Assembly (NCBI GenBank): GCA_016719885.1
Contig: JADJYF010000001.1
Location: 186,001 to 250,000 of the forward strand
Source of the DNA: Pseudomonadota bacterium
GTDB taxonomy: Bacteria > Pseudomonadota > Gammaproteobacteria > Ga0077536
Reading direction: 5' to 3'
DNA length: 64,000 nt
Of the stretch, positions 9,101 to 19,672 are shown piece by piece. A program made the translations under genes and the position numbers. How positions within the stretch are numbered: position 1 is the first letter of the stretch; the number at the start of each line of letters is the position of its first letter. The notes beneath the pieces were generated by a model, which did no database searches, had not been told where the DNA came from, and saw only the letters and a list, made by a program, of their open reading frames with translations.

Positions 9101-10751
9101 GGAGATCATTCGCCCTTTGCTTGTGCTTCTCCCGCTCCCGCAGCTCGCGCCGCATGATCTTGTGCGTGGTGGTCATGGGCAGGCTGTCCAGGAACTCGAT
9201 GAGGCGCGGCACTTCGTGGCGCGCCAGGCGTTGGCGCACGAAGTCCTGCAGTTCGGCCGCCAGCTCGTCGCTGCCCGCGTAGCCCGCCGCCAGCACCACG
9301 AAGGCCTTGATGACCTCGGTGCGCACCGCGTCGGGCACACCGATGACGGCGACGTTCTGCACCGCCGGATGGCGCAACAAGGCCTCTTCGATCTCGGTCG
9401 GGCCGATGCGGTAGCCGGCCGAAGTGATGACGTCGTCGGCACGGCCGCGGAACCAGTAATAGCCATCGGCATCGCGCAGGCCGGTGTCGCCGGTCAGCAG
9501 CCACTCTCCGACGTATTTCTCGGCGGTGGCTTCGGGCCGGTCGAGATAGCCCAGGAACATCACCGGGTGCGGCGCCTTGACCGCGATGTGGCCGACCTCG
9601 CCGTCCGGCAGCGGTTGACCGGCATCGTCGACGATGGCGCAGGTGTGGCCCGGCAGCGGACGGCCGATGGAGCCGGGCTTGATCGGCATCACGCGGCCGT
9701 TGTTGCCGAGCGGCTCCATGCATTCGGTCTGGCCGAACACTTCGTTGATGCGGATGCCGAGTTCGCGCTCGGCCCATTCGAACAATTCCACGCCCACCGC
9801 TTCGGCGCCGGATTTCACCACCCTCAGCTTGAGCGGGTAGCGGGCGCGCGGATTGTCGATGTGGCGCATGAGTTTCAACATGGTCGGCACCAGCAGCGTG
9901 CAGGTCACGCCATGCTCGGCGAGGATGCGGAACGCGTTCTCCGGATCGAAGCCGCCGAGGGAGGTGCCGACCGTGGTGCAGCCATGCCACAGGCTCGGCA
10001 ACATCACGCCGGCGAAACCGCCCATCCATGACCAGTCGGCCGGCGACCAGGTCACGTCGCCGTCGCGCGGAAAACCGTCCCACACGAATTCGAGGCTCGG
10101 CAACATGCCGAGCAGCAGGCGATGGGGTTGCAGTGCGCCCTTGGGCGCGCCGGTGGTGCCCGAGGTATAACTGATCCAGGCGGCCTCGTCGGCGCGCGTC
10201 TCGACCGCCGGACAGTGTGGCGAGGCGTGCTCCAGCGCGCGCCAGAAATTGTCGGCGTCGTGCGCGGCGTCGTCGATCAGGAACAGGTGCTCGAGCCGCG
10301 GGCAGTCCGCGCGGATGGCGCGCACCTTGTCGATGTTGTCGCTGTCGGTCACCAGCACGCGCGCGCCGCTGTCGTTGAAGCGATAGGCGAGGGCATCGGT
10401 GCCGAACAGCACCGAGGTCGGGCTCGTGACGAGACCGAGCTTCCACGCCGCGAGATGGGTGAGGGTGTTCTCGGGATGCTGCGAGAGCAGCACCGCCACG
10501 CGCTCGCCGCGTGCCAGGCCGCGCGCCTTCAGCACGTTGGCGAAGCGGCTCGCGTACTCGTCGAGCTCGGCATAGGTGTAGCGCTCGACGCTGCGATCGG
10601 CATGCTCGTAGATCAGCGCCACGCGTTGGCCATCGCTGGCCGCCCAGCGCTCGCAGCATTCGCGGGCGAGGTTGAGGAATTCCGGCACGCGGCCTTGCCA
10701 GCTGAAGGCCGCGCGTATGCTGTCGTAGTCACCGTCGTGATTGAGAAACAT
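9096..10751 (-). CDS. AMP-dependent acyl-CoA synthetase / ligase
   Basis: 551 residues, full length for the ANL (acyl/aryl-CoA synthetase) superfamily. Core motifs: YTSGTTGAPKG (AMP-binding P-loop), FGQTECMEPLG (adenine-binding), LLTGDTGLRDADGYY (hinge region) and MTTTHKIMRRELRERE near the C-terminus with the catalytic lysine. Overall pattern fits medium-chain acyl-CoA or acetyl-CoA synthetase-like enzymes, activating a carboxylic acid to its CoA thioester through an acyl-AMP. Start ATG 10751 (MFLNHDGDYD); the longer frame to 10862 looks non-coding. The stop TAG (9096-9098) lies within the right head of the REP element. Divergent from the LLM gene at 10883, with which it may share a pathway. 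Confidence 0.87.
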   Translation of the reverse strand: MFLNHDGDYDSIRAAFSWQGRVPEFLNLARECCERWAASDGQRVALIYEHADRSVERYTYAELDEYASRFANVLKARGLARGERVAVLLSQHPENTLTHLAAWKLGLVTSPTSVLFGTDALAYRFNDSGARVLVTDSDNIDKVRAIRADCPRLEHLFLIDDAAHDADNFWRALEHASPHCPAVETRADEAAWISYTSGTTGAPKGALQPHRLLLGMLPSLEFVWDGFPRDGDVTWSPADWSWMGGFAGVMLPSLWHGCTTVGTSLGGFDPENAFRILAEHGVTCTLLVPTMLKLMRHIDNPRARYPLKLRVVKSGAEAVGVELFEWAERELGIRINEVFGQTECMEPLGNNGRVMPIKPGSIGRPLPGHTCAIVDDAGQPLPDGEVGHIAVKAPHPVMFLGYLDRPEATAEKYVGEWLLTGDTGLRDADGYYWFRGRADDVITSAGYRIGPTEIEEALLRHPAVQNVAVIGVPDAVRTEVIKAFVVLAAGYAGSDELAAELQDFVRQRLARHEVPRLIEFLDSLPMTTTHKIMRRELREREKHKQRANDLL

Positions 10752-10882
10752 GGAGCCCCCCTGTCGATGGCGCGATTGTAGCGTTGTGGCGCACGCGTCC
10801 GCGCCTATCCCTTCGGGCGGTGGTGGCCCGCGCGGGCATTTGACAGAATGCCGGCACAACATTGTTCAAGAGGAGATCACTG

Positions 10883-11896
10883 ATGCTGCCCGTAGGCTAT
10901 TTCCCCTGCACCCAGGACGCGCCCGACGGCAAGAACAGTGCCGGCGTGATCGAAGAATTGATGGAGCAGGCGGAACTGTGCGAGGCGGTCGGTTTCGACG
11001 GCTTCTATTTCACCGAACATCATCAGCAGCAGGACAGCTACCTGCCGGCACCGGTGCTGCTGGCCGGCATGGTCGGCATGCGCACCAAGCGCATCAAGGT
11101 CGGCACCTGCGTGCTGCTGGCGCCGCTCTACCATCCCATCCGCCTGGCCGAAGACATCGCGGTGGTCGACCAGGCCACGCGCGGACGCATGGTGGCGGCG
11201 GTCGGTATCGGCTACCAGCCGCCGGATTTCGACGCCTTCGGTGTGCCGCTCACCCAGCGCGCCGGCCGCACCGAGGAATGCGTGGAGATCCTGCGCAAGG
11301 CGTGGCGCGGAGAAGCGTTCAGCTACCCGAGCAAGTACCACAAGATTGAAAACGTGCGCGTCACGCCGCCGGCCTACCAGGACGGCGGTCCGCCTATTTG
11401 GCTGGCGGGCTGGGTGCCGGCCGGCCTCGAACGCGCCGGACGCATGGGCGACGGCTGGATAGCCGATCCGATCCAGTCGCTGCCGGTCATCAAGGATTAC
11501 GCCAACCAGTACCGCGCCGAAGCGAAGAAGCACGGCCGCAAGCCCTACGTGGTCTTGATGCGCGACTGCGTGATCGCCGATGACTGGCAGGCCTGCGTGG
11601 CCAAGAGCGGTCCGACCATGACCACCCACCGCTGGTACTACCACTACGGCGCCTATGTGAAGGATGACTACCTGAAGGACATCAAGTCGTCCGAGCAGCT
11701 GACCTTCGAACTCGCGGCCAAGGATCGGTTGATTGCCGGTTCGCCGGCGCAGTGCCTGGAACAGCTGCAGATGTGGAAGGAAGAGATCCAGCCCGATTAC
11801 GTGATGCTGCGCATGCGCCAGCCGGGCGGTCCGCCGCAGGCCGAGGCACTGGCCGACATCCGCCTGTTCGGCGAAAAGGTCATCCCCTACCTGTAA
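10883..11896 (+). CDS. LLM-class flavin/F420-dependent oxidoreductase
   Basis: 337 residues with luciferase-like monooxygenase features: GFDGFYFTEHHQQ (residues about 37-49), a KVGTCVLLAPLYHP beta strand, RGRMVAAVGIGYQ and PPIWLAGW. A single-domain TIM barrel binding F420 or FMN is expected; substrate unknown. ATG 10883 is preceded by AGGAG at 10871, which decides it against the upstream TTG at 10862. Divergent from the acyl-CoA synthetase gene (131 bases between starts) and convergent, 12 bases apart, with the unknown gene ending at 11909. Confidence 0.85.
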   Translation: MLPVGYFPCTQDAPDGKNSAGVIEELMEQAELCEAVGFDGFYFTEHHQQQDSYLPAPVLLAGMVGMRTKRIKVGTCVLLAPLYHPIRLAEDIAVVDQATRGRMVAAVGIGYQPPDFDAFGVPLTQRAGRTEECVEILRKAWRGEAFSYPSKYHKIENVRVTPPAYQDGGPPIWLAGWVPAGLERAGRMGDGWIADPIQSLPVIKDYANQYRAEAKKHGRKPYVVLMRDCVIADDWQACVAKSGPTMTTHRWYYHYGAYVKDDYLKDIKSSEQLTFELAAKDRLIAGSPAQCLEQLQMWKEEIQPDYVMLRMRQPGGPPQAEALADIRLFGEKVIPYL

Positions 11897-11908
11897 GCGC
11901 GGTCGCGA

Positions 11909-12583
11909 TTACGCGAAGGCGCTGGCATGCAGGGTCGGGCGATAGCCCGCGGCCAGCGCCGCGACCGAGGTCGGCGGTGTCAGCACCGCGACTTCGAGGT
12001 CGGCCGGCCGCGCCTGTGGCTGGCCCCAGCCCGCGAATGAAAACGGCCGCAGGCTCGCGGCCTGCACCAGCCAGCAGCGCGCTTCGTCATCCACTACCAC
12101 GGCGCCGTCGGGCAAGTCCGCGAGCGGCGTGCGCCATGGCCTGCGATCCTTTGCGCGCTCGAGGCCACGGCCGCGCGCCAGCCGCTCGCTGCGCAGGCGC
12201 GCATCGAGTTGCGCGGCGGAGAGCGGCGCCGCCGCGCCGAGTGCGCGCGTCACCGCATCGCGATAGTCGAGGTAGTCGGCACGGCGGCACAGGCCGCAGG
12301 GACGGTGGCCGGCCGCCAGCGCCACCGCGTCGTCGAGGAAGAACAGCGGCGTCCAGCGTCGCGGCCGCGCCAGCGGCCAGCGCCAGTCGCGATAACGCGT
12401 GACGCACACGATCCACAGCTGGCTGCCGTGATGGCGCACCACCCGTTCGTGATCGTCGACCACGCAGCCGCGGTTGCCGGTGAACAGTCCGCGCGCGCTG
12501 ACCGCGTGCAGATCGCCAAACGGGTCGACGCGGTTGCGGCGCGGGCTCGCCACGCTTGCCGCGCCGACGCGCTCCGCATCCAT
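11909..12583 (-). CDS. Conserved protein of unknown function with CxxC
   Basis: 224 residues. I recall similar uncharacterised proteins in other bacteria, recognisable from RVDPFGDLHAV, RGLFTGNRG, RRWTPLFFLDD and CGLCRRADY, but know no function. Cys96 and Cys99 form a CxxC, with further cysteines at 40 and 60, so metal binding or redox chemistry is possible but not shown. Rich in Arg and Trp, no signal peptide, no membrane segment. It begins 16 bases after the stop of the LLM gene at 12600-13607 and is probably translated from the same transcript. Confidence 0.65.
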   Translation of the reverse strand: MDAERVGAASVASPRRNRVDPFGDLHAVSARGLFTGNRGCVVDDHERVVRHHGSQLWIVCVTRYRDWRWPLARPRRWTPLFFLDDAVALAAGHRPCGLCRRADYLDYRDAVTRALGAAAPLSAAQLDARLRSERLARGRGLERAKDRRPWRTPLADLPDGAVVVDDEARCWLVQAASLRPFSFAGWGQPQARPADLEVAVLTPPTSVAALAAGYRPTLHASAFA

Positions 12584-12599
12584 GGCGCGGCCGCGTCGC

Positions 12600-13607
12600 T
12601 CAGCTCGCGGTCAATTCCGCGACGATGCGCTTCTGATCTTCCACGCTGATATGCGCATAGGCGGCCGATACGCGGTCGACCAGCCCTTCGCAACGCGCCT
12701 TGATGCCCTTGGCGATGGCGGCGGGTTCGCCGATCACCGCGAACGCGGCGAGCAGGTCGTCGGGGATCAAGGTGCCCATGTCGTCCCAGCGGCCGGCTTT
12801 CGACAGGCGATTCAATTCGTCCTGCAGTTCGCCCGCGCCTATGCTTTCCAGAACCGGGCGGTAGGCCGGCGTCGAACCGTAGAACGCAATCTGCTTGCAC
12901 ACCGCGACGCGCGAGGCCGCCATCTCGGCGTCGTCGCGGCCGGTGACCACGAACACCGGGTAGCTGATCTCGAAATCCTGGCGGCGGCGACCGCTCTTGG
13001 CCATGCCGCGCGTGAGCGCCGGCAGGGTGGTTTCGCGCAGGTATTTCTCGGTGGTGAAGGCATGCACGATGACGCCATCGCAGACTTCGCCGGCCACTTC
13101 CGTCATGTGCGGGCCGACCGCGGCCAGGAACACGCGCGGTGCGCCGTACTGGTTGTTGGTCGGCGCGAACATCGGCGTCATGAGCGTGTGCGAATAGAAC
13201 TGGCCGTGGAAGGCCAGCGCTTCGCCGCGGTGCCAGCTCGCCCAGATCGCGCGCAGCGCCAGCACGTATTCGCGCATGCGCGGCGCGGGATTGCTCCACG
13301 GCATGTTGAAGCGGCGCGTGATGTGCGGCTTGATCTGCGAGCCCAGGCCGAGAATGAAGCGGCCCTTGGCGGCGGCGTTGAGATCGTGGCCGATGTTGGC
13401 CAGCAGCATCGGTGAGCGCGCGAAAGCCACCGCGATCGAGGTCATGAGGTCGACGCGCGTGGTGCGCTGCGCGGCCAGCAGCAGCGGAAAGAACGGATCG
13501 TGGGCGGTCTCGACCGACATCAGGCCGGAATAGCCCAAGGCTTCCTGGGCGGCGGCGTCGGCGCCGACCTCGTCGAGATTCCAACCGATGAGGCTGTCGA
13601 TTTTCAT
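12600..13607 (-). CDS. LLM-class F420-dependent oxidoreductase (TIGR03617-like)
   Basis: 335 residues. Luciferase-like fold: GYSGLMSVETAHDPF near the N-terminus, MTSIAVAFARSPM, GRFILGLGSQIKPHI and an FLAAVGPHMTEVAG segment. These match the LLM subgroup annotated as TIGR03617, mostly described from F420-producing actinobacteria. The start at ATG 13607 (MKIDSLIGWN) is at the family start; the longer frame from 13763 adds low-complexity Arg/Ala residues. Followed after 16 bases by the CxxC unknown gene; divergent from cysK across 212 bases in which I see no clear promoter. Confidence 0.85.
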   Translation of the reverse strand: MKIDSLIGWNLDEVGADAAAQEALGYSGLMSVETAHDPFFPLLLAAQRTTRVDLMTSIAVAFARSPMLLANIGHDLNAAAKGRFILGLGSQIKPHITRRFNMPWSNPAPRMREYVLALRAIWASWHRGEALAFHGQFYSHTLMTPMFAPTNNQYGAPRVFLAAVGPHMTEVAGEVCDGVIVHAFTTEKYLRETTLPALTRGMAKSGRRRQDFEISYPVFVVTGRDDAEMAASRVAVCKQIAFYGSTPAYRPVLESIGAGELQDELNRLSKAGRWDDMGTLIPDDLLAAFAVIGEPAAIAKGIKARCEGLVDRVSAAYAHISVEDQKRIVAELTAS

Positions 13608-13819
13608 GGCTTGGGGTCCGTGCTGGTGGAGGGGCGGGGTGTGGCGGCACGGCCGCGCGGCCGGCGCCCGGATTGTTCCATCGCCGGCCGGCAAGCGCAA
13701 ACCATGGCGCCTGTGCCGGGCACCCTGTGCTGGACGCCGCGCGGCGTTTTCGCCAACATTCACGCTGCTTCGCGCCGCCGGGCGCGGGTGTCCATCAATC
13801 TCAAGCCGGAGCGCGTGCC

Positions 13820-14776
13820 ATGGCGTATTTCAACGACAACTCCCTGTCCATCGGCAATACGCCCCTGGTGCGTCTGAACCGCGTGGTCGATGCCCGGCAT
13901 GCGACGGTGTTGGCCAAGATCGAGGGCCGCAATCCCGCCTATTCGGTCAAGTGCCGCATCGGCGCGGCGATGGTCTGGGACGCCGAGGCGCGCGGCCTGT
14001 TGAAGCCCGGCGTCGAAGTGGTCGAACCGACCAGCGGCAATACCGGCATCGCGCTGGCCTACGTGTGCGCGGCGCGCGGCTACAAGCTGACGCTGACCAT
14101 GCCCGACACCATGAGCCACGAGCGTCGCAAGGTGCTTAAGGCGTTTGGCGCCAACCTGGTGCTGACCGAGGGCGCCAAGGGCATGAAGGGCGCGATTGCC
14201 AAGGCCGAACAAATCGTCGCCAGCGATCCGGCGCGCTACTACATGCCGCAGCAGTTCGAGAACCCGGCCAATCCGGCCATCCATGAAAAGACCACCGGCC
14301 CCGAGATCTGGAACGCCACCGACGGCAAGATCGACGCCCTGGTGGCGGGCGTCGGTACCGGCGGCACCATCACCGGCATCTCGCGTTACATCAAGCACAC
14401 CCAGGGGCGCGCCATCACCAGCGTGGCGGTTGAACCCGAGACCAGTCCGGTCATCACGCAGAAGCTGGCAGGCCAGGATCTGCAGCCGGCGCCGCACAAG
14501 ATCCAGGGCATAGGCGCGGGCTTCATCCCCGGCGCGCTCGATCTTTCCCTCGTCGACCGCGTCGAACGCGTGTCGAACGAAGACGCCATCGCGATGGGTC
14601 GCCGGCTGGCGGTGGAAGAAGGTATCCTGTCCGGCATCTCCTGTGGCGCAGCCACGGTGGCCGCCGCGCGCCTCGCCGCCGAGCCGGCCTTCGCCGGCAA
14701 GACCATCGTCGTGATCCTGCCCGATGGCGGCGAGCGTTACCTGTCGAGCGTGATGTTCGAGGACATCCAGGCCTGA
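13820..14776 (+). CDS. cysK: Cysteine synthase A (O-acetylserine sulfhydrylase)
   Basis: 318 residues, usual CysK length. Fold-type II PLP enzyme: Lys44 in NPAYSVKCRIG forms the Schiff base, TSGNTG at 71-76 binds the substrate carboxylate, GVGTGGTITG is the phosphate-binding loop, and SGISCGAA lies near the end. Makes cysteine from O-acetylserine and sulfide in the cytosol. ATG 13820 fixes the family start; the upstream in-frame extension to 13673 is not CysK-like. Followed at 14973 by a type III glutamine synthetase after 196 bases, so they need not be cotranscribed. Confidence 0.93.
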   Translation: MAYFNDNSLSIGNTPLVRLNRVVDARHATVLAKIEGRNPAYSVKCRIGAAMVWDAEARGLLKPGVEVVEPTSGNTGIALAYVCAARGYKLTLTMPDTMSHERRKVLKAFGANLVLTEGAKGMKGAIAKAEQIVASDPARYYMPQQFENPANPAIHEKTTGPEIWNATDGKIDALVAGVGTGGTITGISRYIKHTQGRAITSVAVEPETSPVITQKLAGQDLQPAPHKIQGIGAGFIPGALDLSLVDRVERVSNEDAIAMGRRLAVEEGILSGISCGAATVAAARLAAEPAFAGKTIVVILPDGGERYLSSVMFEDIQA

Positions 14777-14972
14777 GAAAATGCCGACGGTGCGGCCGCG
14801 CGCCGCACCGGCTCGGGGCCGCCACAGGTAAGCCATCACGCCAGCCGGCTCGTCGAGGCGCCCAGCCACGCGCAGGCCGTCCAGGCGTGCGCCACATGAA
14901 CACCCACGCCGTGCCGACCGAAAGCGGCACGATACTGCCCGTTTCACCATTCAACTCAATCAGGAATCGACT

Positions 14973-17147
<2,175 letters not shown>

Positions 17148-17170
17148 GCGCGGTGCGCGGTAATCCTCGC

Positions 17171-17198
17171 AAAAAAATGCCCCGGCCGAGGCCGGGGC
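17171..17198 (-). terminator. Rho-independent terminator of htrA
   Basis: Nine-base perfect stem (17179-17187 with 17190-17198, GCCCCGGCC arms, 2-base loop) followed on the minus strand by seven Ts (17171-17177). It lies 79 bases past the htrA stop and faces the convergent glnN end; on the plus strand there is no T-tract after the stem. Confidence 0.9.
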
Positions 17199-17276
17199 AA
17201 TCCCGTGGAGGGAGGGAGACATCGGGAGAGTGGCGAGGCACGGCCGCGACGTGCGGCGCGCCATCGCGTCGGAACT

Positions 17277-18788
17277 TCAGGCAAGCTTCATGGCGGTGAA
17301 GAACTGCTGATCGCCGCGGCGTACCAGCACCACCACCGGGCGCTTGTCATCGTGCGCGCTGCCGAGGGCATGCTTGGCGGCGCTGGCATCGGCGACCTCG
17401 GCGTTGTTGACGCGCACGATGACGTCACCGGGCTTCAGGCCACTCTCGTCGGCGGCGCTGCCGTTCTTGACGCCCACCACGAGTGCGCCCTTGACGCTGT
17501 CATCGAGGTTGAGCTGCGCGCGCGCATCGCTGGACAACGCGCCCAGCACCACGCCGAGCTTCTCGTCGAGCTTGTCGACACCGTTGTTGGCCGGGCCGGC
17601 ATCCTGGTTGAAGGCGACATCGTTCTGCGCATTGCGATCGATGACGGTGGCCAGGCGCTGGTTCTTGCCGTTGCGCACTACCTCGATATGCACCTTGCTG
17701 CCGGGCTCGGACTTGGCCACCGCACGACTCAGGTCGCGCGCGTCCTTGATGGCGGTGTCGCCGAACTTGAGTATGACGTCGCCGACCTTGACACCAGCGC
17801 GCGCCGCCGGGCTCTTGTCAACCACCGCCGCCACCAGCGCGCCGCCGGCTTCGTCCATGCGCAAGGCTTCGGCCATCTCGGCGTTGACCGGCTGGATCTG
17901 CACGCCCAACCAGCCGCGCGTGACGCCGCCATGCTCGCGCAGCTGGCTCACCACGCGCTCGGCTTCGCGCGCCGGAATGGCGAAGCCGATGCCGATGTTG
18001 CCGCCGTTGGGCGAGTAGATGGCGGTGTTGACACCGACCACGCGGCCCTCGGCATTGATCACCGGGCCGCCCGAGTTGCCGCTGTTGATGGGCGCGTCTA
18101 TCTGCAGGTAATCGTCGTAGGGACCGGAATGGATGTCGCGGCCGCGCGCCGAGATGATGCCGGCCGTGACGCTGCCGCCGAGACCGAAGGGACTGCCGAT
18201 GGCCACCACCCAGTCGCCGACGCGCGCCTTGTCTGAATCGGCGAAGCTCACCGACGGCAGCTCGCCCTTGGGCTCGACCTTGATCAGCGCGAGGTCGGTC
18301 TGCGGATCGGTGCCGACCAGCTTGCCGGCCAATTCACGGCCGTCGCTCAGCGTGACCTTGATGTCGTCGGCGCCGTCGATCACGTGGTTGTTGGTGACGA
18401 TGTAGCCACTCTTGTCGACGATGAAGCCCGAGCCCAGGCCTTCGATCTTCGACTGCGGCTCACCCTGCGGTGCGCCGAACGCAAACGGCCCGGGGCCGAA
18501 GTGACGGAAGAACTGGCCCATCGGCGAATCGGGATCGAGTTCCATGGCGCGGCCTTCGAGGCGCGCGACCTTGGCGGCGTTCTTGACCACCGCGATCTTG
18601 ACCACCGCCGGCTGCACGTCCTCGATGACATCGGCGAACTGCGGCTGGCCGAAGGTCGGCGTGGGGGCCGGCATGACGGGGGCGGCCTCGGCGCCCGGCC
18701 AGTTCGCCACGCCCAGCGCCAACGGTACGGCGAGGGCGGCGGCGTAGGCTTTGTGGTTGTGAACAATGCGGGCAATGGCGGATTTCAT
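17277..18788 (-). CDS. Do-type periplasmic serine endoprotease (HtrA/DegP/MucD-like)
   Basis: 503 residues. N-terminal signal segment with a hydrophobic stretch (about 14-35) directs it to the periplasm. The trypsin-like domain carries the catalytic triad His135 (TNNHVIDG), Asp165 (TDLALIKV) and Ser239 (GNSGGPV). Two PDZ domains follow (about 285-375 and 400-500; PGDVIVRVNN in the second). It degrades or refolds misfolded envelope proteins. GGAGGC stands just before the ATG. The divergent neighbour is an OmpR-type response regulator plus histidine kinase, so envelope-stress control of htrA by that pair is a reasonable inference. Confidence 0.93.
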   Translation of the reverse strand: MKSAIARIVHNHKAYAAALAVPLALGVANWPGAEAAPVMPAPTPTFGQPQFADVIEDVQPAVVKIAVVKNAAKVARLEGRAMELDPDSPMGQFFRHFGPGPFAFGAPQGEPQSKIEGLGSGFIVDKSGYIVTNNHVIDGADDIKVTLSDGRELAGKLVGTDPQTDLALIKVEPKGELPSVSFADSDKARVGDWVVAIGSPFGLGGSVTAGIISARGRDIHSGPYDDYLQIDAPINSGNSGGPVINAEGRVVGVNTAIYSPNGGNIGIGFAIPAREAERVVSQLREHGGVTRGWLGVQIQPVNAEMAEALRMDEAGGALVAAVVDKSPAARAGVKVGDVILKFGDTAIKDARDLSRAVAKSEPGSKVHIEVVRNGKNQRLATVIDRNAQNDVAFNQDAGPANNGVDKLDEKLGVVLGALSSDARAQLNLDDSVKGALVVGVKNGSAADESGLKPGDVIVRVNNAEVADASAAKHALGSAHDDKRPVVVLVRRGDQQFFTAMKLA

Positions 18789-18979
18789 GGGAGCCTCCTT
18801 CAGGCTGGAAATCGTTCAAGTGCCGGCAAGCGTAGAAGCGTGTCCATTACTGGAGACTTTCCGCGCGATTAATTTTTTGTAATGTGCGGCGGCGGCCGTG
18901 CAGGTAGGCGAGGCACGGCAAGCTTGGCACAATGCGGCCATCCCATTTTTTTCACCGTTGGCCACGCCAGGAGTGAATC

Positions 18980-19672
18980 GTGCACCTGCTCGTCGTTGAA
19001 GACGACCGCGATACCCGCGAGTTCATTCGCAACGGGCTCGTGCAGGCCGGCCACAGCGTAGACGTGGCGGCCAATGGCCGCGATGGACTGTTTGTCGCCA
19101 CCACCCACGAGTTCGATCTCGTGGTGCTCGATCGCATGCTGCCCGAGATCGACGGCCTGACGGTATTGCGCACCTTGCGCGCGTCGGGTTCGCGGGTGCC
19201 GGTGCTGCTGCTGTCGGCGATGGGCGAGGTCGACCAGCGCGTCGCCGGTCTGCGTGCCGGCGCCGACGACTACCTGGTCAAGCCCTTCGCCTTCAGCGAA
19301 CTCGAGGCGCGCATCGAAGCCCTGGCGCGACGCACCGTCCCCGAAGGTCCGGCCACGGTGCTCAAGGTCGGCGATCTCGAGCTCGATCTCATGACGCGCG
19401 GCGTCAGGCGCGGCGAGGTCGGTATCGACTTGCAGCCGCGCGAGTTTCGCCTGCTCGAATACCTCATGCGCCATGCCGGACAGGTGGTGACGCGCACCAT
19501 GCTGCTCGAGCACGTGTGGGACTATCACTTCGATCCGCAGACCAATGTCATCGACGTGCACGTGAGCCGCCTGCGCGCCAAGATAGACAAGGGCTTCGAG
19601 CCGCCGCTGCTGCATACCGTGCGCGGCGCGGGCTATCGCCTGGCGGTCGAGAGCGGCGCCGATGGCCGTTGA
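18980..19672 (+). CDS. OmpR-family response regulator
   Basis: 230 residues. Receiver domain (1-115) with acidic pocket Glu7/Asp8/Asp9, phospho-acceptor Asp51 (VVLDRML) and the conserved YLVKPF lysine. A C-terminal winged-helix domain (about 130-225) follows, with DLQPREFRLLEYL and the NVIDVHVSRLRAKID recognition region. GTG start preceded by AGGAG. Overlaps the histidine-kinase gene by 11 bases, so the two are translationally coupled. Resembles heavy-metal or envelope-stress regulators (CusR/QseB-like); the true stimulus is unknown. Confidence 0.92.
   Translation: MHLLVVEDDRDTREFIRNGLVQAGHSVDVAANGRDGLFVATTHEFDLVVLDRMLPEIDGLTVLRTLRASGSRVPVLLLSAMGEVDQRVAGLRAGADDYLVKPFAFSELEARIEALARRTVPEGPATVLKVGDLELDLMTRGVRRGEVGIDLQPREFRLLEYLMRHAGQVVTRTMLLEHVWDYHFDPQTNVIDVHVSRLRAKIDKGFEPPLLHTVRGAGYRLAVESGADGR

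Noticed and set aside
14790..14815. GC-rich hairpin after cysK as terminator
   Set aside because: Stem is short and no T-tract follows on either strand.
13760..14950. Long minus-strand open frame across cysK
   Set aside because: Antisense shadow of a clear cysK gene, caused by GC-rich codon use; no recognisable domain.
18930..18960. Sigma-54 promoter at TTGGCACAATGCGGCC
   Set aside because: The -12 GC element is absent at the required spacing.
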